Shown here: positions 52,913 through 61,009 of the stretch, piece by piece
Position numbering within the stretch: position 1 is the stretch's first letter
Layout of the letters: each line of letters starts with the position of its first letter
Assembly: GCA_905197905.1 (NCBI GenBank)
Contig: CAJKAP010000013.1
Location: forward strand, 4,140 to 68,139
From: an uncultured Sutterella sp.
GTDB taxonomy: Bacteria > Pseudomonadota > Gammaproteobacteria > Burkholderiales > Burkholderiaceae_F
Direction of reading: 5' to 3'
Length of the DNA stretch: 64,000 nucleotides
Notes under the pieces: model-generated
Told to the model about the DNA's origin: nothing
The model's database searches: none
What the model saw: only the letters and a program-made list of their open reading frames with translations
Made by a program: the position numbers and the translations under genes

Positions 52913-53416
52913 TTAGGGCTGCGCTGAGCGCCCTTTTCTGGCGGGTAAGGGTGAGGCTTCCGCCTCTTCAATAATGCGTTCATTGCGGCGCACACGCTCT
53001 AGCATCGCTAGACCGTCTTCCCCTCGGAATTCCATAGCATTCCATTCTTGGTCAGCCATCATGGTGGCAACGCACTTTTTAAAGACAAATTTCCCTTCAG
53101 GCGTTTTTTCCCAAATAAACTGCAGAATCCCAGCTCGGGGTTCTCGGCAACTAAAGAAAATAACGCCGGGTTCTATTTCTTCCCAGACCTTGGTGGAGTC
53201 TTGGCAGCCCGTATAGGCTTTAAAGAGCCCAGCGAGCGTTGTGGGCCCCGTCGTAGCGCTTCCCACATCAGGGAGCGCCATCACGGCGTGCACATCTTCT
53301 GTAATCTTGGGTTCGGGCTCCGTGGGGACGGGACCCGTTGCGCAACCCGCGAGCATCGTGGCAGCAACAAAAGAAAGAGAGAACAAAGAAAAGCGATTTT
53401 TGCTGGAGGTCTTCAT
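52913..53416 (-). CDS. Small lipoprotein of unknown function
   Basis: A 167-residue precursor with a type II signal peptide and lipobox LAGC (cysteine at residue 25), so it is membrane-anchored after processing. The mature part has paired cysteines (TGCQD and FFSCRE) that may form a disulphide. It lies between convergent serB and co-directional proC; no function can be given. The acidic residue-free +2 position (Ala) suggests outer-membrane sorting. Confidence 0.7.
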   Translation of the reverse strand: MKTSSKNRFSLFSLSFVAATMLAGCATGPVPTEPEPKITEDVHAVMALPDVGSATTGPTTLAGLFKAYTGCQDSTKVWEEIEPGVIFFSCREPRAGILQFIWEKTPEGKFVFKKCVATMMADQEWNAMEFRGEDGLAMLERVRRNERIIEEAEASPLPARKGRSAQP

Positions 53417-53550
53417 TTTCGAGGTCTTCCTCAGATAAGCATGGCTTGGAATTTGTCTGTGGGGTCTTTGGGAAAGTGGCGCGTTTTTCCTTCACTGCGC
53501 CACTTCCTGTTGGCCTTCATTTTAGTCTTTTCGCGTTAGCCTAAACTTAA

Positions 53551-54366
53551 CTATTTTTTCATGACCGCATCAACGGCTGCAATGGCTGCGCGTCGAAAGC
53601 CCTTGCGCTCGAGCGCACTCACCCCTTGAATGGTGGTGCCGCCTGGGCTACAAACGGCGTCTTTCATCACGCCTGGATGCGCGCCAGTCGCGAGCTGCAG
53701 TGCGCCTGTGCCCAAAATCATCTGAGAGGTGAGCTCATAAGCGGTTGCGCGAGGCAATCCCCACTTCACAGCGGCGTCCCCCAGGGCTTCAATAAAGATC
53801 GCCGCAAAGGCAGGACCACAGCCTGAAATCACACCCGCAATGCCCATTTTCTCTTGCGGGAGGAATACCACACGCCCTAATGTTGAGAGTAACGTCAGCG
53901 CGCGCTTTTTCTCTGTGGCAGTAAGAGACCCCTCTTCGGCTAACAGGACGCCTGCGTTCACTGCCACGGGGGTATTGGGAAGAATCGCTAAGTGCGCAGT
54001 TTTCTTTTCGCCTGTGGCCTTGGCGAGCATTTCAGAGAGCATCGCGTTGGTGATATTCACAGCCACGGAAATCACGAATTTTCCTTTCAAGGCTTCCCCC
54101 ATCTCCGCAATCACCGCTTCGACCAAATAAGGCTTCACGGCAATCACCACGACGTCAACCGCTTCCGCAAGCGCGCGATTGCTTTCCACCACCGTCACGC
54201 CAATGGCCTCAGCGTTTGCCTTTAACACGTCCGCTCTGCGAGAGCTCGCGAAGAGTTCCACGCCTGCCGCTGAGCTCTTCCAGCCTTTAGCCATGGCTTG
54301 CGCCATATTGCCAAAACCCACAAAGCCAATTTTTTGCGCAGAGGTCACTTTCTTTTTGACTGCCAT
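53551..54366 (-). CDS. proC: Pyrroline-5-carboxylate reductase
   Basis: A 271-residue Rossmann enzyme: IGFVGFGNMAQAMAKGW (dinucleotide site), VVIAVKPYLVEAVIAEM, SVAVNITNAMLSEML, and VISGCGPAFAAIFIEALGDAAV followed by DAVCSPGGTTIQGV, the dimer and active-site signature. It makes proline from pyrroline-5-carboxylate. The frame opens 16 codons earlier, but the ATG at 54366 has an excellent AGGAGGAG ribosome-binding site. Genes upstream and downstream are unrelated. Confidence 0.95.
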   Translation of the reverse strand: MAVKKKVTSAQKIGFVGFGNMAQAMAKGWKSSAAGVELFASSRRADVLKANAEAIGVTVVESNRALAEAVDVVVIAVKPYLVEAVIAEMGEALKGKFVISVAVNITNAMLSEMLAKATGEKKTAHLAILPNTPVAVNAGVLLAEEGSLTATEKKRALTLLSTLGRVVFLPQEKMGIAGVISGCGPAFAAIFIEALGDAAVKWGLPRATAYELTSQMILGTGALQLATGAHPGVMKDAVCSPGGTTIQGVSALERKGFRRAAIAAVDAVMKK

Positions 54367-54449
54367 GTTTCTCCTCCTTTTGGAGAAAAGTCCTTGATTT
54401 CCAAATAGTAGCAAAAAGCACGGAAAAAGGAAGTGCTAAAAAAGAAGAC

Positions 54450-54495
54450 AAAAAAACACCGATTCCCCAGAGAAAAATTCCCGAAGAACCGGTGT
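54450..54495 (-). terminator. Rho-independent terminator of the dpp operon
   Basis: On the minus strand stem ACACCG/CGGTGT (54490-54495 and 54456-54461), with additional TTC/GAA pairs, is followed by six T. It lies about 70 bases past the dppF stop. Confidence 0.8.
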
Positions 54496-54567
54496 CCGAG
54501 GATTGCCCCCACGATGTCTAGCCTCATCGTGAGGACCTCCCCTTGGAAAGAACATTCTTTTGGCTAA

Positions 54568-55698
54568 TTAAGCGAGATCGTCAAGCTCGTTTGCGACCTC
54601 TGCGCCCTTTTCTACCGTCTTTTCTTCTGGCGGCACATATTTGGCGGGCTCCTTCCCAGCTGCCTTCAAAATCGTGCGCTCTGGTGCTCTCACGACCACC
54701 ACTTCTTCACGATCCGCAGCTGCCGGGTAGGCAAACTCTGCCGCATAGTGGCAAGCCACCTGACGGCCTTCAATTTCGCGCAACTGCGGCTCCTCTTTCA
54801 TACAACGGGCACGTGCATACGGGCAACGGCGATGGAAGGTGCAGCCCGAAGGCGGATTAATTGGCGAGGGGAGTTCCCCTTCCAAGTGAATCTTCTTCGT
54901 GCGCTTAGCGGGATCGACCGAAGGTGTGGCCGACAAAAGGGCCTGCGTATAGGGGTGCAAGGGTTGCGAATAGAGCGTACGCTTATCTGCAATTTCCACC
55001 GCTTTCCCTAGATACATCACCAGCACATGGTCTGCCACGTGCTCCACCACTGCCAAGTTATGCGAAATAAACACATACGCCGTCTTAAATTCTTCTTGCA
55101 AATCTAAGAAGAGGTTTAAGACCTGCGCCTGTGTCGAGACGTCCAAGGCAGACGTGGGTTCGTCCGCAATCACGATCTTAGGATTCAGAATCATCGCGCG
55201 CGCAATCGCAATACGCTGACGCTGCCCGCCCGAGAACATATGCGGATAGCGATAGTAGTGCTCAGGGCGAAGACCAATGATTTTCATCATTTCGTCAACC
55301 CTTGCACGGCGCTCTTCTTTGCTGAGATCCGTATTGATGATCAAGGGCTCCGAGAGCTGATCCCCAATCTTGCGACGAGGATTAAGCGACCCATAGGGGT
55401 TCTGAAACACCATCTGAATCTTTTTGCGCAGCTCTCGAATACGATTGGGGTAAAGATGCTCAACGCGTTCCCCATCGATTTCAAGCGTCCCCGAAGTGGG
55501 CTCTTCAATCATGGTCAACTGACGCGCCATGGTCGACTTACCAGAGCCCGACTCACCCACAATGGCGAGCGTTTTCCCTTCTTCTAATTCAAAACTAATC
55601 CCGTTTAGTGCTTTCAAGGTTGCCTTTGGCTTCATAAAGCCCGTGGCGACCGTATAAAAGCGCTTTAGGTCGTCGACTTTCAGTACGATCTTACCCAT
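54568..55698 (-). CDS. dppF: Dipeptide/oligopeptide ABC transporter ATPase DppF
   Basis: A 376-residue ABC ATPase: VGESGSGKSTMARQL (Walker A), MVFQNPYGSLNPRRKI, FSGGQRQRIAIARAM (signature), IVIADEPTSALDVS (Walker B) and VFISHNLAV. The oligopeptide-type C-terminal CTFHRRCPYARARC cluster is present. A further 60-residue, low-complexity acidic tail (to ELDDLA) makes it longer than usual. It energises the DppBC channel together with DppD. Overlap with dppD is 8 bases. Confidence 0.94.
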   Translation of the reverse strand: MGKIVLKVDDLKRFYTVATGFMKPKATLKALNGISFELEEGKTLAIVGESGSGKSTMARQLTMIEEPTSGTLEIDGERVEHLYPNRIRELRKKIQMVFQNPYGSLNPRRKIGDQLSEPLIINTDLSKEERRARVDEMMKIIGLRPEHYYRYPHMFSGGQRQRIAIARAMILNPKIVIADEPTSALDVSTQAQVLNLFLDLQEEFKTAYVFISHNLAVVEHVADHVLVMYLGKAVEIADKRTLYSQPLHPYTQALLSATPSVDPAKRTKKIHLEGELPSPINPPSGCTFHRRCPYARARCMKEEPQLREIEGRQVACHYAAEFAYPAAADREEVVVVRAPERTILKAAGKEPAKYVPPEEKTVEKGAEVANELDDLA

Positions 55699-56710
55699 GA
55701 TTCACCTCCTCACTTTTTGCCACTGGCACGATTTCCTTGAAGGCTTGCAGGGGCTTTAAGCAGCGCACGGCACGGCCTTCGTAGTAGCGCATGGGGATAG
55801 CTCCCTGGCGACAGGCCTCATCGGCATAAGGACAGCGAGGCGAGAGTAAGCAGCCTTGCGGTCGATCGTAGGGTCCAGGCACAATGCCGGGGAGCGTTTT
55901 TAAGCGACGCTCGCCTTGGCTTGATTCTGGCAAGGAAGACAAAAGTGCTTCGGTATAGGGGTGCGAAGGCGTTAAGAACGTTTCTGGCACTTTCCCCGTT
56001 TCAATACATTCGCCCGCGTACATGACGTTCACTTTATGCGCGACTTCCGTGATCACCGCCAAATCGTGCGTAATCATGATCATGGCCATGTGCTTTTCTT
56101 GCTGCAGAGCTTGGAGCAAATCCAAAATCTGCGCCTGAATCGTCACGTCAAGTGCCGTCGTGGGTTCGTCAGCAATCAAGAGTTTCGGCTCACAGGCAAT
56201 CGCCATCGCAATCGCCACACGCTGGCTCATCCCACCCGACATCTGGTGCGGGTAAGAGGAAAGGCGCTTTTGTGGTTCAGGGATTTCCACCTGTTCCATC
56301 AAATGCACAGCGCGCTCTTTTAATTCTTTCCCAGAAAGCCCTAAGTGCACTTTTAAGACTTCTTCAATCTGGTAGCCCACCGTGAAACTGGGGTTTAAGG
56401 CCGTCATCGGGTCCTGGAACACCATGGAAATATCTTTCCCGATGATTTTGCGACGAGCGCGAGGACTGATGTTGAGCATATCCTTGCCGTCAAAAATCAT
56501 CTTGTCTGCGGTGACGCGCCCTTGGTTGCCTAAGAGCCCCATCAAGGCCATCATCCCGACGGATTTACCACAGCCAGATTCCCCCACGACACCTAAAACT
56601 TCACCTTCATCAACGGTGAAACTCACATTATTGACCGCTCGGAAGGGGCGTTCTTTTTTCCCAAACTGAACCGAGAGGTTTTCAATCTCTAATAGACTCA
56701 TTTCGTTCAC
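55691..56710 (-). CDS. dppD: Dipeptide/oligopeptide ABC transporter ATPase DppD
   Basis: A 339-residue ABC ATPase: VGESGCGKSVGMMAL, MVFQDPMTALNPSFTVGYQI, MSGGMSQRVAIAMAIA, LLIADEPTTALDVTIQAQ and the CLLSPRCPYADEAC C-terminal cysteine pattern. It is the paired ATPase to DppF in a peptide importer at the inner membrane. Confidence 0.95.
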   Translation of the reverse strand: MNEMSLLEIENLSVQFGKKERPFRAVNNVSFTVDEGEVLGVVGESGCGKSVGMMALMGLLGNQGRVTADKMIFDGKDMLNISPRARRKIIGKDISMVFQDPMTALNPSFTVGYQIEEVLKVHLGLSGKELKERAVHLMEQVEIPEPQKRLSSYPHQMSGGMSQRVAIAMAIACEPKLLIADEPTTALDVTIQAQILDLLQALQQEKHMAMIMITHDLAVITEVAHKVNVMYAGECIETGKVPETFLTPSHPYTEALLSSLPESSQGERRLKTLPGIVPGPYDRPQGCLLSPRCPYADEACRQGAIPMRYYEGRAVRCLKPLQAFKEIVPVAKSEEVNHG

Positions 56711-56722
56711 TCCTCTCTAGTA

Positions 56723-57685
56723 TTAAGCCGACTGCTTCAACTTCGGATCGAGCGCATCACGCAACCCGTCACCCATCAAGTTGATTGCCAACACGGTTAA
56801 GAGAATCGTGAGACCTGGGAAGGTCACCACCCACCAGGCGCGGGCAATGTATTCACGAGCGGTAGCGAGCATCGTGCCCCATTCAGGAGCGGGCGGCTGC
56901 ACACCAAGGCCCAAGAACCCTAAGGCTGCCACGTCCAAAATCGCGGACGAAAACCCTAGCGTTGCCTGTACAATAATCGGCGCCATACAGTTGGGGAGCA
57001 CCGCGACAAACATGAGGCGCAAGAGCCCAGCACCCGAGACGCGAGAAGCAACCACGTAGTCTTTACGCAATTCCCCCATCACCGAGGCACGCACCAAGCG
57101 GATGTAGCCAGGAAGCCCCACCACGGCAATCGCGATCATCGCGTTCACAATGCCTGGGCCCAAAATGGCCATAATGGCGATGGCAAGCAACACCGAAGGG
57201 AGCGCCATCATGATGTCAGAGACACGCATAATCACGCGCCCTGCGCTATCGGGGAAGAATCCACCCAAGAGCCCAAGGAGAATCCCCGGAATCATGGTGA
57301 GTACCACAGCGCAGATCCCAATCACAAGAGACAAACGGCTCCCGTAGATTAAGCGAGACAAAATATCGCGCCCTGCTTCGTCAGTGCCAAGCAAAAATTC
57401 GCGCGTCCCTTCCGCGGTCCAAGCAGGCGCTTGGAGCATATGTTCGCGGAACTGCTCGACTGGGCTATGCGGGGCGATCTGCGGCGCAAAAATCGCCACA
57501 AAGACCATGAAAAGTAAAAAGAGAAGCCCAACGACTGCGCCCTTATTTTTCGCGAAATTAATCACGAATTCTTTGACGGGCGAAGGGTAGCTAAAGCTCG
57601 CAGCGTCTTCCGTATGATGCGGTTCCGAGGCGGGCATTTTGGCTGGCGTGTTATTTACTACTGCTTCAGTCATTTTTTCATTCAC
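56723..57685 (-). CDS. dppC: Dipeptide ABC transporter permease DppC
   Basis: A 320-residue permease with an N-terminal cytoplasmic segment then about six helices. It carries the OppC-type LLGTDEAGRDILSRLIYGSRLSL segment and the EAA loop (ILDVAALGFLGLGVQPPAPEWG). The N-terminal tail (TEAVVNNTPAKMPASEPHHTEDA) is longer than in E. coli. It is spaced 12 bases from dppD and 3 from dppB. Confidence 0.94.
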   Translation of the reverse strand: MNEKMTEAVVNNTPAKMPASEPHHTEDAASFSYPSPVKEFVINFAKNKGAVVGLLFLLFMVFVAIFAPQIAPHSPVEQFREHMLQAPAWTAEGTREFLLGTDEAGRDILSRLIYGSRLSLVIGICAVVLTMIPGILLGLLGGFFPDSAGRVIMRVSDIMMALPSVLLAIAIMAILGPGIVNAMIAIAVVGLPGYIRLVRASVMGELRKDYVVASRVSGAGLLRLMFVAVLPNCMAPIIVQATLGFSSAILDVAALGFLGLGVQPPAPEWGTMLATAREYIARAWWVVTFPGLTILLTVLAINLMGDGLRDALDPKLKQSA

Positions 57686-57688
57686 CTC

Positions 57689-58714
57689 TTATTCTTGACG
57701 GATACGCGGGTTCACCAAGCCGTAAACCACGTCAACCAATAAGTTCACCCCAATCACCACAAAGGCGACAATGAGGAGCCCATTTTGCACCACCGGATAG
57801 TCGCGGCGGAAAATCGAGTCCACCAGCCACTTCCCGATACCAGGCCAAGAGAAGATGGTTTCGGTTAACACCGCACCACCCACCATGGTCCCGATCTGTA
57901 AGCCGATCACGGTCACGACCGCAATCATGGCGTTACGAAGGGTATGAATAAAAATGACGCGTGCGGGCGAGAGACCCTTAGCGCGCGCCGTGCGCACATA
58001 GTCTTCTCCCATCACTTCGAGCATCGAGGAGCGCGTCATACGCGAGATGACGGCCATCGGAATCGTTCCCAACACGATGGTAGGCAAAATCAAATGGTGA
58101 ATGGCGTCCCAAACCGCCCCTGCGTTCATCTCAGGGTCGAGCGTTTCAGCGCGCCAGGCATCAATCACCATAAAGCCCGTGTAGGGTTCAATATCGTAGA
58201 GAAGGTCAATACGACCAGAGACAGGAGTCCAACCCAACATGCTCGAAAAGAGCATGATGAGCATTAAGCCCCACCAGAAAATCGGCATCGAGTAGCCAAC
58301 GAGCGACAAGCCCATCACGCCGTGGTCCAAAAAGGAACCACGCTTCACAGCGGCTAAGACGCCCAGAATAATCCCAAAGAACGCACCAAAAATCAGGGCA
58401 CAAATCCCTAATTCCAGCGTGGCAGGGAAAAGCGCTTTAAATTCGGTCCACACGCTCGTGCTCGTCACAAAGGATTTGCCCAAGTCGCCGTGGAAAAGCT
58501 TCACAAGATAATCCCAGTACTGCACATAAAGCGGCTGATCGAGACCTAAGTTTCGCATCATTTCCGCGTACACAGCGGGATCGTTGGAGCGCTCACCCAA
58601 CATAATCTGCACCGGGTCGCCCGGAATCGCATGGATGAGCAAAAAGGTGAGAATCGTAATACCGAAAAACGTGGGAATCAGTATTAAGAGTCTTTTGGCT
58701 AGAAACAAAAACAT
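57689..58714 (-). CDS. dppB: Dipeptide ABC transporter permease DppB
   Basis: A 341-residue permease: MFLFLAKRLLILIPTFFGIT, PGDPVQIMLGERS, and the EAA loop GEDYVRTARAKGLSPARVIF, followed by LRNAMIAVVTVIGLQIG. Six helices as usual for DppB. It follows dppA after a 317-base gap carrying a hairpin, so expression of the channel and the binding protein may be uncoupled. Confidence 0.94.
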   Translation of the reverse strand: MFLFLAKRLLILIPTFFGITILTFLLIHAIPGDPVQIMLGERSNDPAVYAEMMRNLGLDQPLYVQYWDYLVKLFHGDLGKSFVTSTSVWTEFKALFPATLELGICALIFGAFFGIILGVLAAVKRGSFLDHGVMGLSLVGYSMPIFWWGLMLIMLFSSMLGWTPVSGRIDLLYDIEPYTGFMVIDAWRAETLDPEMNAGAVWDAIHHLILPTIVLGTIPMAVISRMTRSSMLEVMGEDYVRTARAKGLSPARVIFIHTLRNAMIAVVTVIGLQIGTMVGGAVLTETIFSWPGIGKWLVDSIFRRDYPVVQNGLLIVAFVVIGVNLLVDVVYGLVNPRIRQE

Positions 58715-59031
58715 AAGGCTGTCCCAATATTGTCAAGGGGGTCAGGGACTCTCAGCGCGCGACTCAAGCTAGCAGGTGTGTCGCTTATCGCTTCAGGTGC
58801 ATTGCTGCACCTTTTTCTCGCTTGCTTCCCCTTTGGGCTCATTGACCCATGAGGAAGTCTTTTTCTTTGAAGACGAAAAGTTTTTTCTTTTTTTCTTTTC
58901 TTTGGGGACGAGAAAAGAGTTCTGACAGGGAAAGCGGTAAGGAGAAGTCAGGAAAACTCCTCCTTAACCTCAAAGGGTCCAAAGAGCGAAGAAAATTAAC
59001 TCTTCGGACCCAAATAAAGGAGAGTTAGAGC
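58715..59031. promoter_or_regulatory. Gap between dppA and dppB with an attenuating hairpin
   Basis: The stem 58975-58986/59000-59011 (GGGTCC...GGACCC with one wobble) follows the dppA stop on the minus strand with a weak TTTGAGG tail. A purine-rich stretch at 58940-58965 and a T/A-rich one near 58870-58890 follow. No gene is present. This is the usual place for an intercistronic element that makes DppA more abundant than the channel. Confidence 0.6.
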
Positions 59032-60627
59032 TTATTCAACCCAAACACCCTTAAAGCGGTGCTGACCGAACGGTTCGCTCTTGTAGCCCTTCACGCCCTT
59101 CACTAACGGTTCGTTAGAGAGCGAAGTGCCAATAGGCGAGGCCGGGTTCTGTTCAAAGAAGATCACCTGAGCCTGTTCGTAGAGCTTCGTACGTTCGCCC
59201 ACATCGGTAATCTGCTTGGCCTTAACGACTAAGTCATCAAAGGGCTTGAAGCAGAAGCGCGAGTAGTTGGAGCCACCCACAGCAGCGCAGGAGTAGAGGT
59301 TACCGAACCAGTTATCCGGGTCACCGTTGTCCCCAGTCCAGCCGCTCATCACGGCCTGGTGTTCACCCTGCTTGGCGCGCTTCAAGTATTCACCCCATTC
59401 GTAGGTGGTGATCGTGACCTTCACACCAATCTTGGCCCAGTCAGCCTGAATCATTTCAGCCATCAAGCGGCCATTCGGGTTATAAGGACGCTGCACCGGC
59501 AAGGACCAAAGCGTCGTTTCAAAGCCATTGGGGTAACCCGCCTTGGCTAAGAGTTCTTTGGCCTTTTCGATATTCTGTTCGCGAGCCTTAATATCCTTGT
59601 TGTAGGACCACTGGGTAGGCGGAATCGGGTTCACGGCCTGTTCGCCTTCACCACCGTAAACGGCCTTGATAATGGCAGGTTTATTCAAAGCATAGTCAAG
59701 AGCCTGACGCACTTCAGCCTTGTCAAACGGAGCCTTTTCGGTGTTGTAGTAGAGCGACCCAACGTTAAAGCCAGGCGAGGTGATCACCTGCAACGACGGA
59801 TCCTTCTTCATGCTTTCAACGTCAGCCGGAAGCGGATAAGCCATGATGTGGCATTCGCCAGCCTTCAACTTCTGATAGCGCACCGAAGCGTCCTTCGTAA
59901 TCGCGAAAATCAGGTTGTCAACCTTAGGACCATCTTCCTTATCCCAATAGTCCTTGTTGGCCTTATAGCGAATGAAGGCGTCTTTCTGATAGCGTTCAAA
60001 CTGGAAAGGACCCGTACCAATTGGCTGCTGATTAATCATTTCAGCCTTGCCCTGAGCGAGCAACTGGTCACCGTATTCCTTGGATTGGATCGAGGCAATG
60101 GCCATGGCCAAAGTCTGAATAAAGGAGGCGTCAACCTTATTCAAGTTGAATTTCACCGTGTAGTCGTCGACCTTCTCAACGGACTTAATCGTGGTGTCAA
60201 GACCCATGTCGCTGTAGTACGGGAAAGCAACGCGGTAGGCCTTGTTAAACGGGAAGTCTTTATTTGCCAAACGTTCAAACGTCCAAACCACGTCATCGGC
60301 ATTAAAGTCGCGCGTCGGCTTAAAGTATTTGGTCGTGTGGAATTTGACCCCTTTACGAAGGTGGAAGGTGTAGGTCAAGCCATCGGGCGAGACATCCCAG
60401 CTTTCCGCCAATGCGGGCGCAGCCTTCGATTCACCACGCGGGAAGTCCACCAAGCCATTAAAGACGTTGTAGGAGCTAGCGTCAAAGTCAGTCCCTGCGG
60501 TGTACTGTGCGGAGTCAAACCCAGCGGGCGAACCTTCCGAGCAATAAACCAAGGTACCTTTAGCCATACCCACGGTAGCAAAGAGCGACGCAACAGCGCC
60601 GACGAGAAGTTTCTGAGTGAGTTTCAT
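59032..60627 (-). CDS. dppA: Dipeptide ABC transporter periplasmic binding protein DppA
   Basis: A 531-residue substrate-binding protein. Sec signal peptide (KLLVGAVASLFATVGMA) then LVYCSEGSPAGFDSAQYTAG, LAESWDVSPDGLTYTFHLRKGVKFH and the cluster-C solute-binding fold (NPIPPTQWSYNKDI, MSGWTGDNGDPDNWFGNLYSC). It binds dipeptides, and in many Gram-negatives haem, in the periplasm and delivers them to DppBC. First gene of the operon. Confidence 0.95.
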   Translation of the reverse strand: MKLTQKLLVGAVASLFATVGMAKGTLVYCSEGSPAGFDSAQYTAGTDFDASSYNVFNGLVDFPRGESKAAPALAESWDVSPDGLTYTFHLRKGVKFHTTKYFKPTRDFNADDVVWTFERLANKDFPFNKAYRVAFPYYSDMGLDTTIKSVEKVDDYTVKFNLNKVDASFIQTLAMAIASIQSKEYGDQLLAQGKAEMINQQPIGTGPFQFERYQKDAFIRYKANKDYWDKEDGPKVDNLIFAITKDASVRYQKLKAGECHIMAYPLPADVESMKKDPSLQVITSPGFNVGSLYYNTEKAPFDKAEVRQALDYALNKPAIIKAVYGGEGEQAVNPIPPTQWSYNKDIKAREQNIEKAKELLAKAGYPNGFETTLWSLPVQRPYNPNGRLMAEMIQADWAKIGVKVTITTYEWGEYLKRAKQGEHQAVMSGWTGDNGDPDNWFGNLYSCAAVGGSNYSRFCFKPFDDLVVKAKQITDVGERTKLYEQAQVIFFEQNPASPIGTSLSNEPLVKGVKGYKSEPFGQHRFKGVWVE

Positions 60628-61009
60628 AGATCAAGTCCTCATAACAGTCAAATGGGGTCAAGGGACGCGGAGAAACGTTTGGCAGATACCTCCGCATCTC
60701 GAGAGAAGGTGTTAACCATGAATTTATCTTACGTTGAGAAAATTGCTTCTTGTGACAAAAGGTGCTTTTCTTCACTCATTTTTCGTCAATAGTAAGCATT
60801 TTTATGAGATTAGCTCAATTTTCTAGGCAATAGTCCTAAGGGGTTTACGCCATAAAGGTTTCACCTATCGAGGAAAACCCTAGGTTGACAAACTAAGCTT
60901 TTTTCCAGTCGGACAGTCTTTCGTAGCTAAAAAAAAAGAGGAAGCCTCGCGAAATGCGCTTCGCTCAACTTCCTCTCTTCTTCCTAGCGTGAAAGTGCTC
61001 TACTGAGGC
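60628..61009. other. Region between the autotransporter and dppA
   Basis: No gene supported. It contains the autotransporter terminator: on the minus strand, stem AGAGGAAG/CTTCCTCT (60969-60976 and 60937-60944) followed by a T-run of more than eight. The dppA promoter should lie around 60690-60850. Confidence 0.65.

Noticed and set aside
59848..60792. A 314-residue plus-strand open frame over dppA
   Set aside because: It is antisense to an intact dppA, starts inside it, and has no recognisable domain; it reflects codon bias.
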